Shown here one piece after another: positions 8,164 to 16,703 of a stretch of 50,179 bases of DNA. Within the stretch, counting starts at the first letter, position 1. Each line of letters opens with the position of its first letter. The notes under the pieces are model-generated. The model saw nothing but the letters and a program-made list of their open reading frames with translations, ran no database searches and had not been told where the DNA came from. The translations under genes were made by a program, and so were the position numbers. The DNA is from an uncultured Kiloniellales bacterium (GTDB lineage: Bacteria; Pseudomonadota; Alphaproteobacteria; Kiloniellales; JAKSDN01), in contig CAMYKD010000036.1 in assembly GCA_947258885.1 (NCBI GenBank), forward strand, positions 1 to 50,179, read 5' to 3'.

Positions 8164-8179
8164 AGCAACTTCCATGCCA
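8164..8179 (-). promoter_or_regulatory. Sigma-54 (-24/-12) promoter of the multiheme cytochrome operon
   Basis: Read on the minus strand, TGGCAT-GGAAG-TTGCT matches the sigma-54 consensus TGGCAC-N5-TTGCW with one change (T for C at the sixth base) and exact spacing. It sits 38 bases upstream of the receiver gene start, giving a leader of about 26 bases. The NtrC-type activator at 3085-4509 is the obvious candidate to drive it. Confidence 0.72.
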
Positions 8180-8295
8180 GAGTTCATTGAGATCGGGAAA
8201 AGCAGATTTATACTATTATTTTTAATACCTTACCCTATCGCACCGGCAAGGCGGACACGCGATTCGACCTTCCGGCAATCCGCTTGAAGTATATA

Positions 8296-8386
8296 TTTCT
8301 TGTACAATCCGAAGGGGTTGGGGGATATAATTCCGTCTTTTCAATAAGTTACGATAATTCGCCACCTGTATTTTTTTCTTGTACAT
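8296..8386. repeat. Two TTTCTTGTACA direct repeats, candidate enhancer sites
   Basis: TTTCTTGTACA occurs at 8296-8306 and 8375-8385, 79 bp apart in an AT-rich stretch. The first contains the palindrome TTGTACAA. They lie about 120-215 bp upstream of the sigma-54 promoter, the usual distance for enhancer-binding-protein sites. No gene is seen in 8127-8425. Confidence 0.45.
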
Positions 8387-8425
8387 CTCCGCGGCGGCGG
8401 AGGAGTCCGTGGCCGGTCGGGCCGG

Positions 8426-9814
8426 TCAGCCGGAGGGACCCGGCGCCCCCTTGGCCCGCACGAAGGCGACGAACCGGCCGACCCAAGGGGTCGACTTCAC
8501 GTCGCGGAGGTGCATGAAACTGGCCGTCAGGTTCCCGATGACGATGCCGTCGTTCTGTCCATCGACCCCGGCCCCGCGCAGCATGCGATAGGCGTAGGCG
8601 AGGTCGCCGGGAAGGTTCTCGAGCGATGCGTAGTGGAATTCATGCGCCGAGAGCCGCGCCGGGGTCCCGGCGCCCGCGTCGGAATCCAGCAGCCACGAGC
8701 CCTGGCCCGTTTCCTCGAATTGCACGTAGCCGCGGCCTACCGGACGCTCGTTCATGATCGCGTCGCCGGGAATGACGCCGACCATCTCTTGGGTCTCGCC
8801 GCGCCAGGTCAGGCTTCGTGCCAAGTACATCAAGCCGCCGCATTCCGCATAGGCCGGCAGGCCGGCCTCGATGGCCGTCTTGATCGAAGCGCGCAGACTG
8901 TGGTTGGCCGAAAGCGCGGCCATGTGGACCTCGGGGAATCCGCCGCCGATGAAGAGCCCGTCCACGTCGGGCAGGCACTGGTCGTGCAGGGTGTCGAAAG
9001 GAACCAGCTGCGCGCCGCTGGCGGCGAAGGCATCGAGGTCGTCGGGGTAATAGAAGCCGAAGGCGGCGTCGCGGGCGATCCCGATACGCAGGTCCGCCGC
9101 GCGCGGCGTGGCGAAGAGCGCGGCAGGCGGAGGGGCCTCGGCCGCAAGCGCAACTATTCGGTCGAGATCGACCTGCTCCGCCACGGTCTTGGCCAAGCGT
9201 GCGATCTTCGCCTCGGCCCCGGACTCTTCGTTGGCGGGGACCAGCCCGAGGTGCCGTTCGCGAATTTCGATCTCAGGGTCGCGGCGGATCGCGCCCAACA
9301 CCGGGACATCGGTGTATCGTTCGATCGAGGCCCGCAGCTTTCCTTCGTGCCGCGGCCCGCCGACCTTGTTCAGGATCACGCCCTTGATCGAGACCGCCGG
9401 ATCGAAATCCTGATACCCGCGTATCAAGGGCGCAACTCCGCGGGTCATGCCGCGTGCGTCGATGACGAGGACCACCGGCGCGTCGAGCAGCCTGGCCAGG
9501 GCGGCGTTGCTGTCGGCGCCCGCCACGTCGACGCCGTCGTAAAGGCCCTTGTTGCCTTCGATCAGGCCGAAATCGGCACCGGCCGCGTGGCGGCCGAAGA
9601 GCTCCAGGATCTCCCGCTCGCCCATCGTGTAGAAGTCGAGGTTTCGGCAGGGCCGGCCGGCGGCACGGCCGAGCCACAGAGGATCGATGTAATCCGGCCC
9701 TTTCTTGAAGGTCTGTACAGCGAGCCCGCGCCGAGAGAGCGCGGCCGCGATGCCGACCGAAATGGACGTCTTGCCCGAGGACTTGTGCGCGGCCGAGATC
9801 AGGAGATATGCCAA
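8426..9814 (-). CDS. dsrN: DsrN, CbiA/CobB-like siroheme amidase (glutamine amidotransferase)
   Basis: A 462-residue homologue of cobyrinate a,c-diamide synthase. The N-terminal ATP-binding half has SAAHKSSGKTS and KKGPDYIDPLW. The C-terminal glutaminase half has GGGFPEVH and the nucleophilic Cys in AECGGLMYL. In Dsr clusters this protein is thought to amidate siroheme to the siro(heme)amide cofactor of DsrAB. Its place as last gene of the dsr run supports that over cobalamin synthesis. I prefer a TTG start at 9814, with GGAGG 9 bases upstream and the family N-terminus (LAYLLISAAHK) starting right there. An in-frame ATG at 9871 would add 19 unconserved residues. Confidence 0.88.
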   Translation of the reverse strand: MAYLLISAAHKSSGKTSISVGIAAALSRRGLAVQTFKKGPDYIDPLWLGRAAGRPCRNLDFYTMGEREILELFGRHAAGADFGLIEGNKGLYDGVDVAGADSNAALARLLDAPVVLVIDARGMTRGVAPLIRGYQDFDPAVSIKGVILNKVGGPRHEGKLRASIERYTDVPVLGAIRRDPEIEIRERHLGLVPANEESGAEAKIARLAKTVAEQVDLDRIVALAAEAPPPAALFATPRAADLRIGIARDAAFGFYYPDDLDAFAASGAQLVPFDTLHDQCLPDVDGLFIGGGFPEVHMAALSANHSLRASIKTAIEAGLPAYAECGGLMYLARSLTWRGETQEMVGVIPGDAIMNERPVGRGYVQFEETGQGSWLLDSDAGAGTPARLSAHEFHYASLENLPGDLAYAYRMLRGAGVDGQNDGIVIGNLTASFMHLRDVKSTPWVGRFVAFVRAKGAPGPSG

Positions 9815-9940
9815 CCCTCGAAACCTCCACTCCTTTCGCACCAAGTCTAGCTGGTTTTCTCGGGACGGCACGGGAAACTCCGCGCCAGGGGGGTGCCAGC
9901 GGTCGAGTGGCCGGGCGCGACCTGGAAGCGGCGGCTTAGA

Positions 9941-11182
9941 TCAAGCCGGCGCTTTCTCCTCGGCGACGGTCGGCGCGGCGCGGTGGTGCGGGTCCAAGGC
10001 CGCGTCGGCCAAGCTCTCCGGCAGGAAGCGCAACGACCTGAGACCGACCATCACGATCGCGGCGGCCATCGCGAAGCCGCCTACGCCCAAGGTGATCTCC
10101 GGCCAGCTGGGCACGTAGCTCATCACCACGCCGTCGAAGAAGCTGCTCTGGACCTCTTTCCCCGGGAAGAGCACCAGCGGATAGGCCTGACCGCCGATCA
10201 CGATGACGTAGATCTGCGCGATGCCGCCCAGGAAGACAAGGATCGAGGCCAGCACGACCCGGCCCAAGGCCCGTCCCGCCGGCAACGTGAACACCAGGGC
10301 GATCGGCACAAGGCCGCCCAGCAGAACCTGGCCGACCCAGAACAGGGCCGTGAAGACCCCGCCCTCGAGCAGGATGAACCGTTCGACACCCGCGTGCTCG
10401 GCGGCATAGAGATTGGTCAGATGCTGCACCGCCGTGAAATAGAGGACCACGGCGGCGAGCACGCCCATAAGCCGGCCGAGCCGGCTCACCAGGCCGTCCC
10501 CGAGCTCCAGGCCGGTCCCCCGGCAGATCGCGGCGAGGGTCAGATTGAAGCTGGCAAGCCCGAGGGACAGCGACATGGCGATGAAGAGGGGCGCCAGGAC
10601 GGCGGCGTCATAGGCCTGGCGCGCGATGAGAAAACCGAAGATCGAGCCGGTACCGGTCGTGAGCACGAGACGCCAAATCATGGCCACGAGACCCGCCGCC
10701 GGCGCGAAGCGGTTCATGCGCCGTTCCATCTGGACCCAGAGATAGACCACGACGACCGCCATGAAGCCCGTGTAGAGATAGATGTTCCAGGCGAAGATGG
10801 ATTTGAAGTTGTAGGTCGTCATGGCGACGAGGATCCGGTCCGCCCGGCCGAGATCCAGAACCAGGACCGCGAGCCCGCCGACCAGAAGCGCGAGCGCCAG
10901 TAGGCCCGACAAACGGCCCAACGGCTTGTACCAGGTTCGCCCGAACACGGTTCCGAGCGAGGCGACGTTGAGCGCCCCAGAGGCCGCCACGATCAGGAAG
11001 ATGGCCAGGACGTGCGGCATGCCCCAGACGATCTGGTTGGTCATGCCGGTGACGTGGTGTCCCTGGTGTTCCATGTGCCAGGCCGCCGCGAGCGACAGCA
11101 GGATCAGGACACCCAACCCGGCCATCAGGCCATAGAACCCGACGTACTGCCCCGTGATCTCGCGGTAGGTGGTTCGCCTCAT
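9941..11182 (-). CDS. dsrP: DsrP, NrfD/PsrC-like membrane subunit of DsrMKJOP
   Basis: A 413-residue protein with about ten hydrophobic helices, of the NrfD/PsrC family. It begins MRRTTYREITGQYVGFYGLM and contains GMPHVLAIFLIVAASGALN and TTYNFKSIFAWNIYLYTGF, typical of DsrP. In sulfur oxidisers DsrP is the quinone-interacting membrane subunit that works with DsrO and DsrJ. The DsrMKJOP complex is believed to reoxidise or release sulfur from the DsrC trisulfide and pass electrons to the quinone pool. The gene starts 14 bases after dsrO. The 25-residue charged C-terminal tail (HHRAAPTVAEEKAPA) is cytoplasm-like and poorly conserved. Confidence 0.93.
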   Translation of the reverse strand: MRRTTYREITGQYVGFYGLMAGLGVLILLSLAAAWHMEHQGHHVTGMTNQIVWGMPHVLAIFLIVAASGALNVASLGTVFGRTWYKPLGRLSGLLALALLVGGLAVLVLDLGRADRILVAMTTYNFKSIFAWNIYLYTGFMAVVVVYLWVQMERRMNRFAPAAGLVAMIWRLVLTTGTGSIFGFLIARQAYDAAVLAPLFIAMSLSLGLASFNLTLAAICRGTGLELGDGLVSRLGRLMGVLAAVVLYFTAVQHLTNLYAAEHAGVERFILLEGGVFTALFWVGQVLLGGLVPIALVFTLPAGRALGRVVLASILVFLGGIAQIYVIVIGGQAYPLVLFPGKEVQSSFFDGVVMSYVPSWPEITLGVGGFAMAAAIVMVGLRSLRFLPESLADAALDPHHRAAPTVAEEKAPA

Positions 11183-11196
11183 CGTGCCCTCGCCGG

Positions 11197-11964
11197 TCAC
11201 AGGTTCCGATACCGCACCCCGGGATCGAGTCCGAGATCGGGGCGGATCTGGTCGGTCACATAGGCGGCGACCTGCTTGGAGATCCGGCTGTCCGGATCGT
11301 TCAGGTCCCCGAAGGTCATGGCGTCCCCGCCGGCTTCGGCGCAGGCCTCGACGCAGGCCGGCGTCCGGCCCTCGTCGACCCTGTGGACGCAGAAGGTGCA
11401 GCTTTCCACGGTCCCCTTGCCGCGCGGCGCGTAGGGCTTCTGGTCCTCGACCACCTCGTGGATGAAGGAGCGCGCCTTGTAGGGACAGGCCAACATGCAA
11501 TAGCGGCATCCGATACAGATGTGCTTGTCGACCAGCACGATGCCGTCCGCGCGCTTGAAGGAGGCGCCGGTCGGGCAGACGTCGACGCAGGGCGGCGAGG
11601 CGCAATGCTGACACATCAACGGCAGCGACCGCTTGGCCCCGGTGGACGGGTCGCGGAGCTCCACCTTGCGTATCCACTGGGCGTCGGTTTCCGGCCGCCC
11701 GTTGCCACGCAACCCGTTCTCCTCGACACAGGCCGTGACACAGGCGTTGCAGCCCTCGCGGCACTTGTTGACGTCGACGAGCAGGCCCCAGCGCACGCTC
11801 GACGTGACGGGATCCTCCGGCGCGCGCGCAGCGGCAGAACCGGCCGCGGTGACGCCGTAAAAGGTCACGCCAGGCGCCAGCGTAACGCCGGCGGCGGCCG
11901 CGGCGGCGCTCAAGAAGCGGCGGCGCCGTGGATCGAATCCCTGTTGCGGCGTACGGCCGGTCAT
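11197..11964 (-). CDS. dsrO: DsrO, Tat-exported ferredoxin-like iron-sulfur subunit
   Basis: 255 residues. The N-terminus has a twin-arginine signal (RRRRFLSAAAAAAGVTLAPG), so the protein is exported folded to the periplasm. Cysteine motifs for about four [4Fe-4S] clusters follow: CREGCNACVTAC, CQHCASPPCVDVC, CIGCRYCMLAC and CTFC...CVEAC. This is the DmsB/NrfC fold. It forms the periplasmic arm of DsrMKJOP and passes electrons between DsrJ and DsrP. Its ATG overlaps the dsrJ stop by four bases (ATGA), a sign of translational coupling. Confidence 0.95.
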   Translation of the reverse strand: MTGRTPQQGFDPRRRRFLSAAAAAAGVTLAPGVTFYGVTAAGSAAARAPEDPVTSSVRWGLLVDVNKCREGCNACVTACVEENGLRGNGRPETDAQWIRKVELRDPSTGAKRSLPLMCQHCASPPCVDVCPTGASFKRADGIVLVDKHICIGCRYCMLACPYKARSFIHEVVEDQKPYAPRGKGTVESCTFCVHRVDEGRTPACVEACAEAGGDAMTFGDLNDPDSRISKQVAAYVTDQIRPDLGLDPGVRYRNL

Positions 11965-12404
11965 TGCACTTCACTCTCTTGACGGAGTTCGCCCGCGGTA
12001 CGCGAGAACGCGCCGGCCCGCTTGGTGTCCGCCTCGCCGGGCCGCGCGGCATGGCACTGGAAGCAGTCGATCGTGACCGCCGCGTAGTCGTGGCAGCTGC
12101 GGCAGAACTGACCGGGCGCGTTGATGGAAGCATAGCCGCCCGTGGCGGCCGGCGTGGCATGGCAGGCGACGCACTCCTTGAGGCTGAACTTCCTCGTGCG
12201 CACGCCGCGGTGCATGGTCTCGTCGCGCTGGTGGTCCAGCTCCGTCATGTGGTTGCGCCGCATGTAGTCCGTGTCGGCTACGCAGGCCTCGCCCTTGCCC
12301 TTCACGATCGTGGGCAGCGGCACGCGGCCGGCGTCGCCGTCCTGCGCCGCAGCCGCGGCGGGCGCGAGAAGCAGGAGCAAGGCGAGGACGAGACGGCGGC
12401 ACAT
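11961..12404 (-). CDS. dsrJ: DsrJ, periplasmic triheme cytochrome c
   Basis: 147 residues. A hydrophobic N-terminus (LVLALLLLLAPAAAAA) is a signal peptide or anchor. Three heme sites are present: CVACH, CRSCH and CFQCH. A lone Cys in KGEACVADTDYMRRNHM before the first heme matches the family pattern in which a Cys serves as an unusual heme ligand. DsrJ is the cytochrome subunit of DsrMKJOP. The conserved block ACVADTDYMRRNHM..L.H.RDETMH..VR is characteristic of DsrJ. The gene lies between dsrL and dsrO. Confidence 0.94.
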   Translation of the reverse strand: MCRRLVLALLLLLAPAAAAAQDGDAGRVPLPTIVKGKGEACVADTDYMRRNHMTELDHQRDETMHRGVRTRKFSLKECVACHATPAATGGYASINAPGQFCRSCHDYAAVTIDCFQCHAARPGEADTKRAGAFSRTAGELRQESEVQ

Positions 12405-12407
12405 GGG

Positions 12408-14336
12408 TTACTCTCCCAACCCCATCTGAATGTAGCCGGTCGGACAGACATCGGCACAGATATGGCAGCCGATGCAGCGGGTGTAGTCGGTCTCCACGTA
12501 GCGACCCAGCGTGGCTTCGGTCTTCTTGACCCGGTAGACCGCGTCCTGCGGGCAGTAGATCACGCAGTTGTCGCACTGCAGGCAGGTGCCGCAACTCATG
12601 CAACGGGCGGCCTCGGCCTGCGCCTCCTCCTCCGTCAGCCCCTTCATGCGCTCTCTGAACTCGCCTACCATGGCCTCCGGCGAGGCCTCCAGTTCCTCGC
12701 GGCGGTGCCGCGCGCTGTACTGGAAATGCCCGAGGAAGAGCTCGTCGGCGGGCGCGATCTCGACCTGCGAACGGTCCTCGTAGTTGTGCACCGCGTAGTC
12801 GCTGAAACAGGTGCCCCGGTCCTGCCGGTGGTCGTACTCCTCCGGCTCGTGGTCCCCTTCCCTCAGCTTGTCCAGAAGGTCGTAGTGGTGCACGTCCACT
12901 TTCGGGCGGCGCGACGGCTCGCCACCGCGCACGAAGTGGTCGATGCTCTCGGCCGCGATGGAGGCGTGGCCGATGGCCGTGGTCAGCAGATGCGGACGCA
13001 GGACGTCGCCGCCGGCAAAAAGCTTCTCCCGACCGGCGATCCTGTAGACGCCGTCCGCCGTGATCAGCCCCTTACCGTTGTCGAGCCCCTCCAGCCCGGT
13101 GAAATCGCAGACCTGCCCGATGGCGGAGACGATGAGGTCGCATTCGAGGTCGAATTCGGTTCCCTCCCTCGGTATCACGTCGCCGTTCTTCCAGTCGACT
13201 TCGACCATGCGCAGGCCCGTGGCGCGCCCGTCCTCGCCCCGGTGCACCTCGAGCGGGGTCACGGAGCTGCGGATCTCGACGCCTTCCCGCAGCGCGTGCT
13301 CGACTTCCTTTTGGGACGCCGGCGTGTCCTCCTCGGCCTCGCGGTAGTAGATCTTGACCTCCGCGCCCTGGCGCTTGGCAACCCGCGCCACGTCATGCGC
13401 CGTCTGGCCCAGCACGGCGAATTCCGGGCGGTCCTTCTCGTGTGCCTGCTCGACGTGCCCGAGACGCCGCGCCACCGTGGCGACGTCCATCGCCGTGTCG
13501 CCGCCGCCGATGACCAAAACTCGCTGGGCCGCGTGCTTCAGACGCCCGTCGTTGAAGGCCTCGAGGAAGGCGACGCCGCTGATGCAGTTCGGCGCCTCGC
13601 CGCCCGGGATCGGTAAGGCCATGCCCGACTGGGCGCCGAGGGCTACGAAGACGGCGTCGAATTCCCGCTCCAGCTCCTCGAGGGAGACGTCAACGCCGAT
13701 CTTCGTGTTCGTGCGCGTCTCGACGCCGAGGTCCAGTACCCGCTGTATCTCGGCGTCCAGCACCTCGCGCGGCGTGCGGAATCCCGGAATGCCGTAGCGC
13801 ACCATGCCGCCGAGCTCCTCGTGGCCCTCGAACACCGTGCAGGCGTGCCCTTTGCGGCGCAGTTGATAGGCGCAGGCGAGCCCCGCGGGTCCACTGCCGA
13901 TGATGGCGACCTTCTTGCCCGAATCGGGGCCGGCTGGATGCAGCTTCAGCCCGTGCTCAAGGGCATAGTCGCCGATGAACTGCTCGACCGCGTTGATCCC
14001 GACGTGGTCCTCGACCTCGTTGCGGTTGCAGCCGTCCTCGCAAGGCGCCGGACAGACCCGTCCCATGATGGCCGGAAAGGGATTGGCGTCGGTCAGCCGC
14101 CGAAAGGCGTATTCCTGCCAAGGCATGTCCGCCGGCGGCTTCTCCAGGCCGCGTGTGATGTTGAGCCATCCGCGGATATCCTCGCCGGACGGGCAGCTGC
14201 CCTGGCAGGGCGGCGTGCGGTGGACGTAGACCGGGCATTTGTACGAGGAATCCGCCTCGAAAATCTCCTGCTGCCAGGGACGATGGGCGCTGTCCCCGTC
14301 CTTGAAGCGGCGCTTGGTCAAGAGAGTCTCGTTCAT
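12408..14336 (-). CDS. dsrL: DsrL, NAD(P)-linked flavin/iron-sulfur oxidoreductase
   Basis: 642 residues, related to the small subunit of glutamate synthase. The N-terminal part has cysteines for Fe-S clusters (CPVYVHRTPPCQGSCPSG and CPAPCEDGCNR). An FAD site (IIGSGPAGLACAYQL, near 146-160) and a second dinucleotide site (VIGGGDTAMDVATVARRLG) follow. The C-terminus carries a ferredoxin domain (CMSCGTCLQCDNC and CIGCHICADVCPTGYI). DsrL is cytoplasmic, binds DsrAB and takes electrons from sulfur oxidation to NAD(P). It is diagnostic of the oxidative Dsr pathway, being absent from most sulfate reducers. A GAGGAG precedes the start. Confidence 0.95.
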   Translation of the reverse strand: MNETLLTKRRFKDGDSAHRPWQQEIFEADSSYKCPVYVHRTPPCQGSCPSGEDIRGWLNITRGLEKPPADMPWQEYAFRRLTDANPFPAIMGRVCPAPCEDGCNRNEVEDHVGINAVEQFIGDYALEHGLKLHPAGPDSGKKVAIIGSGPAGLACAYQLRRKGHACTVFEGHEELGGMVRYGIPGFRTPREVLDAEIQRVLDLGVETRTNTKIGVDVSLEELEREFDAVFVALGAQSGMALPIPGGEAPNCISGVAFLEAFNDGRLKHAAQRVLVIGGGDTAMDVATVARRLGHVEQAHEKDRPEFAVLGQTAHDVARVAKRQGAEVKIYYREAEEDTPASQKEVEHALREGVEIRSSVTPLEVHRGEDGRATGLRMVEVDWKNGDVIPREGTEFDLECDLIVSAIGQVCDFTGLEGLDNGKGLITADGVYRIAGREKLFAGGDVLRPHLLTTAIGHASIAAESIDHFVRGGEPSRRPKVDVHHYDLLDKLREGDHEPEEYDHRQDRGTCFSDYAVHNYEDRSQVEIAPADELFLGHFQYSARHRREELEASPEAMVGEFRERMKGLTEEEAQAEAARCMSCGTCLQCDNCVIYCPQDAVYRVKKTEATLGRYVETDYTRCIGCHICADVCPTGYIQMGLGE

Positions 14337-14354
14337 ACCTCTGCTCCTCTCCGG

Positions 14355-15908
14355 TCAGGGACCGGCTTGCCCTGCGGCCGCCGTCTCCTCGGTCTCTTCC
14401 TCGGTCCCGGCCGCGGCCTCCGCCTGGCCGCCCAGAACGATCGCGTTGCTGACGAGCTGATGCAGGCTCACGACCGAATCCATGTCGAAGCCGTAGTCCG
14501 GCATCACCTTGGCGAACTGGCTCTTACAAATCGCGCAAATCGACGCCATGTGGGTGACGCCGTGCTCGTCGGCCACCTGCTTCAGGGCCTGCATGCGCGG
14601 CTGCGCGCCCTTGACGCGGAGCTCCAGCAGATCGTCGGTCAGCAGCCCGCCGCCGCCGCCGCAACAGAAGGTGGCGTCGCGGATGGTGTCGTCGGGCATG
14701 TCGACGAAGTTGTTGCAGCAGGCCTTGATTATGGCGCGCGGAATCTCGAACTGCCCGCCGGGCCGGTCGCCCATGCGCGAGGCCCGCGCCACGTTGCAGG
14801 AATCGTGGAAGGTCAGGGTCATGTGGTCGTTGGCCGACTTGTCCAGCTTCAACGCGCCCTTCTGGATCAGGTCGTAGGTGAACTCGCAGACGTGCTGCGG
14901 CACCGGGTAGGCGGGATCGAGGAAGTCGAAGGGTCCCGCCAGGGTGTTCCAGAAGCTGTAGGCGACCCGCCAGGCATGCCCGCACTCGCCCACGACGATA
15001 CGCCTCACGCCCAGGTCCAAGGCGGCCTTCCTGATCCTCTGGGCGACCTCGTGCATCTGCTCGTAGGAGCCGATGAACATCGCGAAATTGGCGGCTTCGG
15101 AGGCGTAGGAGCTGATCGTCCAGCTGACGCCCGCCTGGTGGAACACCTTGGCGTAGCCGATCAGCCCGTCGACGTGCGGCTCGGCGAAGAAATCCGCGCT
15201 CGGCGCGACCAGCATGACCTCCGCCCCCTCTACGTCGAGCGGCAGGCGGACCTGGACGCCGGTCTCCTCCTCGATGTCCTCTTCCAGCCCCTCGAGCGTG
15301 TTGGCCAGCGCCGGCTCCGGAAGGCCCAGGTTGTTGCCGATCTTGTGGACCTTGGCGATGATCTCGTTGCAGTACTTCTGGCCCTTGCCGATGTGGTCCA
15401 TGATCTCCCTGGCCGCCATCGAGATCTCGGCGGTGTCGATGCCGTAGGGGCAGTAGACGGAACACCGGCGGCACTGCGAGCACTGGTGAAAATAGTTGTA
15501 CCAGTCGTCCAGCACCTCTTCCGTCAGATCCGCCGCGCCCACCAGCCACGGCAACCACTTTCCCGCCAGCGTGAAGTGGCGCCGGTAGACCTTGCGCATC
15601 AGGTCCTGGCGCGCCACCGGCATGTTCTTCGGGTCGCCGGTGCCCAGGAAGTAGTGGCATTTGTCGGTGCAGGCGCCGCAGCGGACGCAGGCGTCCAGAT
15701 AGACCCGCAGCGAACGGGACCGGCCCAGCAGCTCGTCGAATTTCTCGATGGCCTTGTCGTGCCAGCCCTCGACCAGCTCGCCGGGAAATCCCAACGCCTC
15801 CTGGTGCTGGGGCGCCGCCGGGTAAGTGCTGAGGTGGCCCATGGCGCCCTCGGCAATCCTCGGCGGCTCGGTGTATTCCTTGAGCTCTGGGATTTGATAG
15901 TCGGCCAT
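14355..15908 (-). CDS. dsrK: DsrK, HdrD-like catalytic iron-sulfur subunit
   Basis: 517 residues. Two ferredoxin motifs near 73-150 (CVRCGACTDKC and CSQCRRCSVYC) are followed by CCG-type domains with DSCNVAR and FCCGGGGGLL, the signature of heterodisulfide-reductase subunit D. DsrK is the cytoplasmic face of DsrMKJOP and is thought to act on the DsrC trisulfide through a special [4Fe-4S] site, passing electrons to the b hemes of DsrM. The Ala/Glu-rich tail (EAAAGTEEETEETAAAGQAGP) looks like an unstructured extension. Its start is 4 bases after the dsrM stop. Confidence 0.95.
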   Translation of the reverse strand: MADYQIPELKEYTEPPRIAEGAMGHLSTYPAAPQHQEALGFPGELVEGWHDKAIEKFDELLGRSRSLRVYLDACVRCGACTDKCHYFLGTGDPKNMPVARQDLMRKVYRRHFTLAGKWLPWLVGAADLTEEVLDDWYNYFHQCSQCRRCSVYCPYGIDTAEISMAAREIMDHIGKGQKYCNEIIAKVHKIGNNLGLPEPALANTLEGLEEDIEEETGVQVRLPLDVEGAEVMLVAPSADFFAEPHVDGLIGYAKVFHQAGVSWTISSYASEAANFAMFIGSYEQMHEVAQRIRKAALDLGVRRIVVGECGHAWRVAYSFWNTLAGPFDFLDPAYPVPQHVCEFTYDLIQKGALKLDKSANDHMTLTFHDSCNVARASRMGDRPGGQFEIPRAIIKACCNNFVDMPDDTIRDATFCCGGGGGLLTDDLLELRVKGAQPRMQALKQVADEHGVTHMASICAICKSQFAKVMPDYGFDMDSVVSLHQLVSNAIVLGGQAEAAAGTEEETEETAAAGQAGP

Positions 15909-15911
15909 GGT

Positions 15912-16643
15912 CTATTCACCCGTCGACTCGAGCCTAGCCGCCCAAGGCGCCAGATGGCGTTTCTCCCTCGCGTCGTCGGCCTGGTTGCGGGTCGGGCTGA
16001 AGAAGATGCCCGGCGCGTGGAGCAGCTTGCTGAACGGGAACACGGCCATCAGCGCGGCCACCAGCCCCAGGTGGATGAGCAGCATCAGATCAGCCGGCAA
16101 GGGCTGCCAATCGAAATACATGAGGCCGAGCACGAAGGCCTTGAGCGCCACGATGTCGACGCGGTCGACATAGCGCATGGCGAAGCCGCTGACCGCGATG
16201 CCGCAAAGCAGAAGCAGCATCAGGTGATCCGAGGGCCCGGTGATGTAGCGGATACGCTCGATCGCCACCCGGCGCAGCCATAGCCCGAGCAACCCGGCGA
16301 GCATGGCATAGCTGGCGTACAGACCGAAGGGCTGCAGCAGAACGACCCAGGTCCAGGGCGGCTCGGTGAAATACCGCAGGTGCCGCAGCAGGACCAGCAG
16401 CAGCGCAAAGTGGAACATCCAGCCGAAGATCCAGGTCCACTTGTTCGACCTGAACAGACTCTCGAACAGGGCCACCTCGCGCCCCATGCGCAGGGCCACG
16501 CCCGGCAGCGAGAGCGGCGCCGGCGTCGTCGGTATCTTGAGCGGCGCCGGCGTCTTGGCATACTGCCAGACCTTGTAAGCCAATCCGCCCGCCAAGAGCA
16601 GAGTGGCCGCGTAGAACAAGATTGCGTATGCCGCCGTCAACAT
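15912..16643 (-). CDS. dsrM: DsrM, di-heme cytochrome b (NarI-like) subunit
   Basis: 243 residues with about five or six membrane helices. Histidines in the helices, such as FHFALLLVLLRHLRYF, SDHLML and LLIHLGLVAAL, fit the NarI-type b heme ligands. DsrM anchors DsrK to the membrane and couples it to quinone. The phrase FPFSKLLHAPGIFFSPTRNQ near the end is a family signature. It starts the membrane-complex part of the operon, 60 bases after dsrC. Confidence 0.93.
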   Translation of the reverse strand: MLTAAYAILFYAATLLLAGGLAYKVWQYAKTPAPLKIPTTPAPLSLPGVALRMGREVALFESLFRSNKWTWIFGWMFHFALLLVLLRHLRYFTEPPWTWVVLLQPFGLYASYAMLAGLLGLWLRRVAIERIRYITGPSDHLMLLLLCGIAVSGFAMRYVDRVDIVALKAFVLGLMYFDWQPLPADLMLLIHLGLVAALMAVFPFSKLLHAPGIFFSPTRNQADDAREKRHLAPWAARLESTGE

Positions 16644-16703
16644 GGAAGATCGCTCCCGCCGGACCGTTCGTCGTTCAGGGACTCCCCGCCGCCGCGATCC
16701 GGA

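Noticed and set aside
8387-8403. A GC hairpin downstream of dsrN as its terminator
   Set aside because: On the minus strand the stem is followed by A bases, not T bases, so it does not have the form of an intrinsic terminator.
13821-16283. An 820-residue plus-strand open frame
   Set aside because: It is antisense to dsrL, dsrK and dsrM, which have clear motifs. It shows only low-complexity Arg/Val/Leu/Asp sequence.
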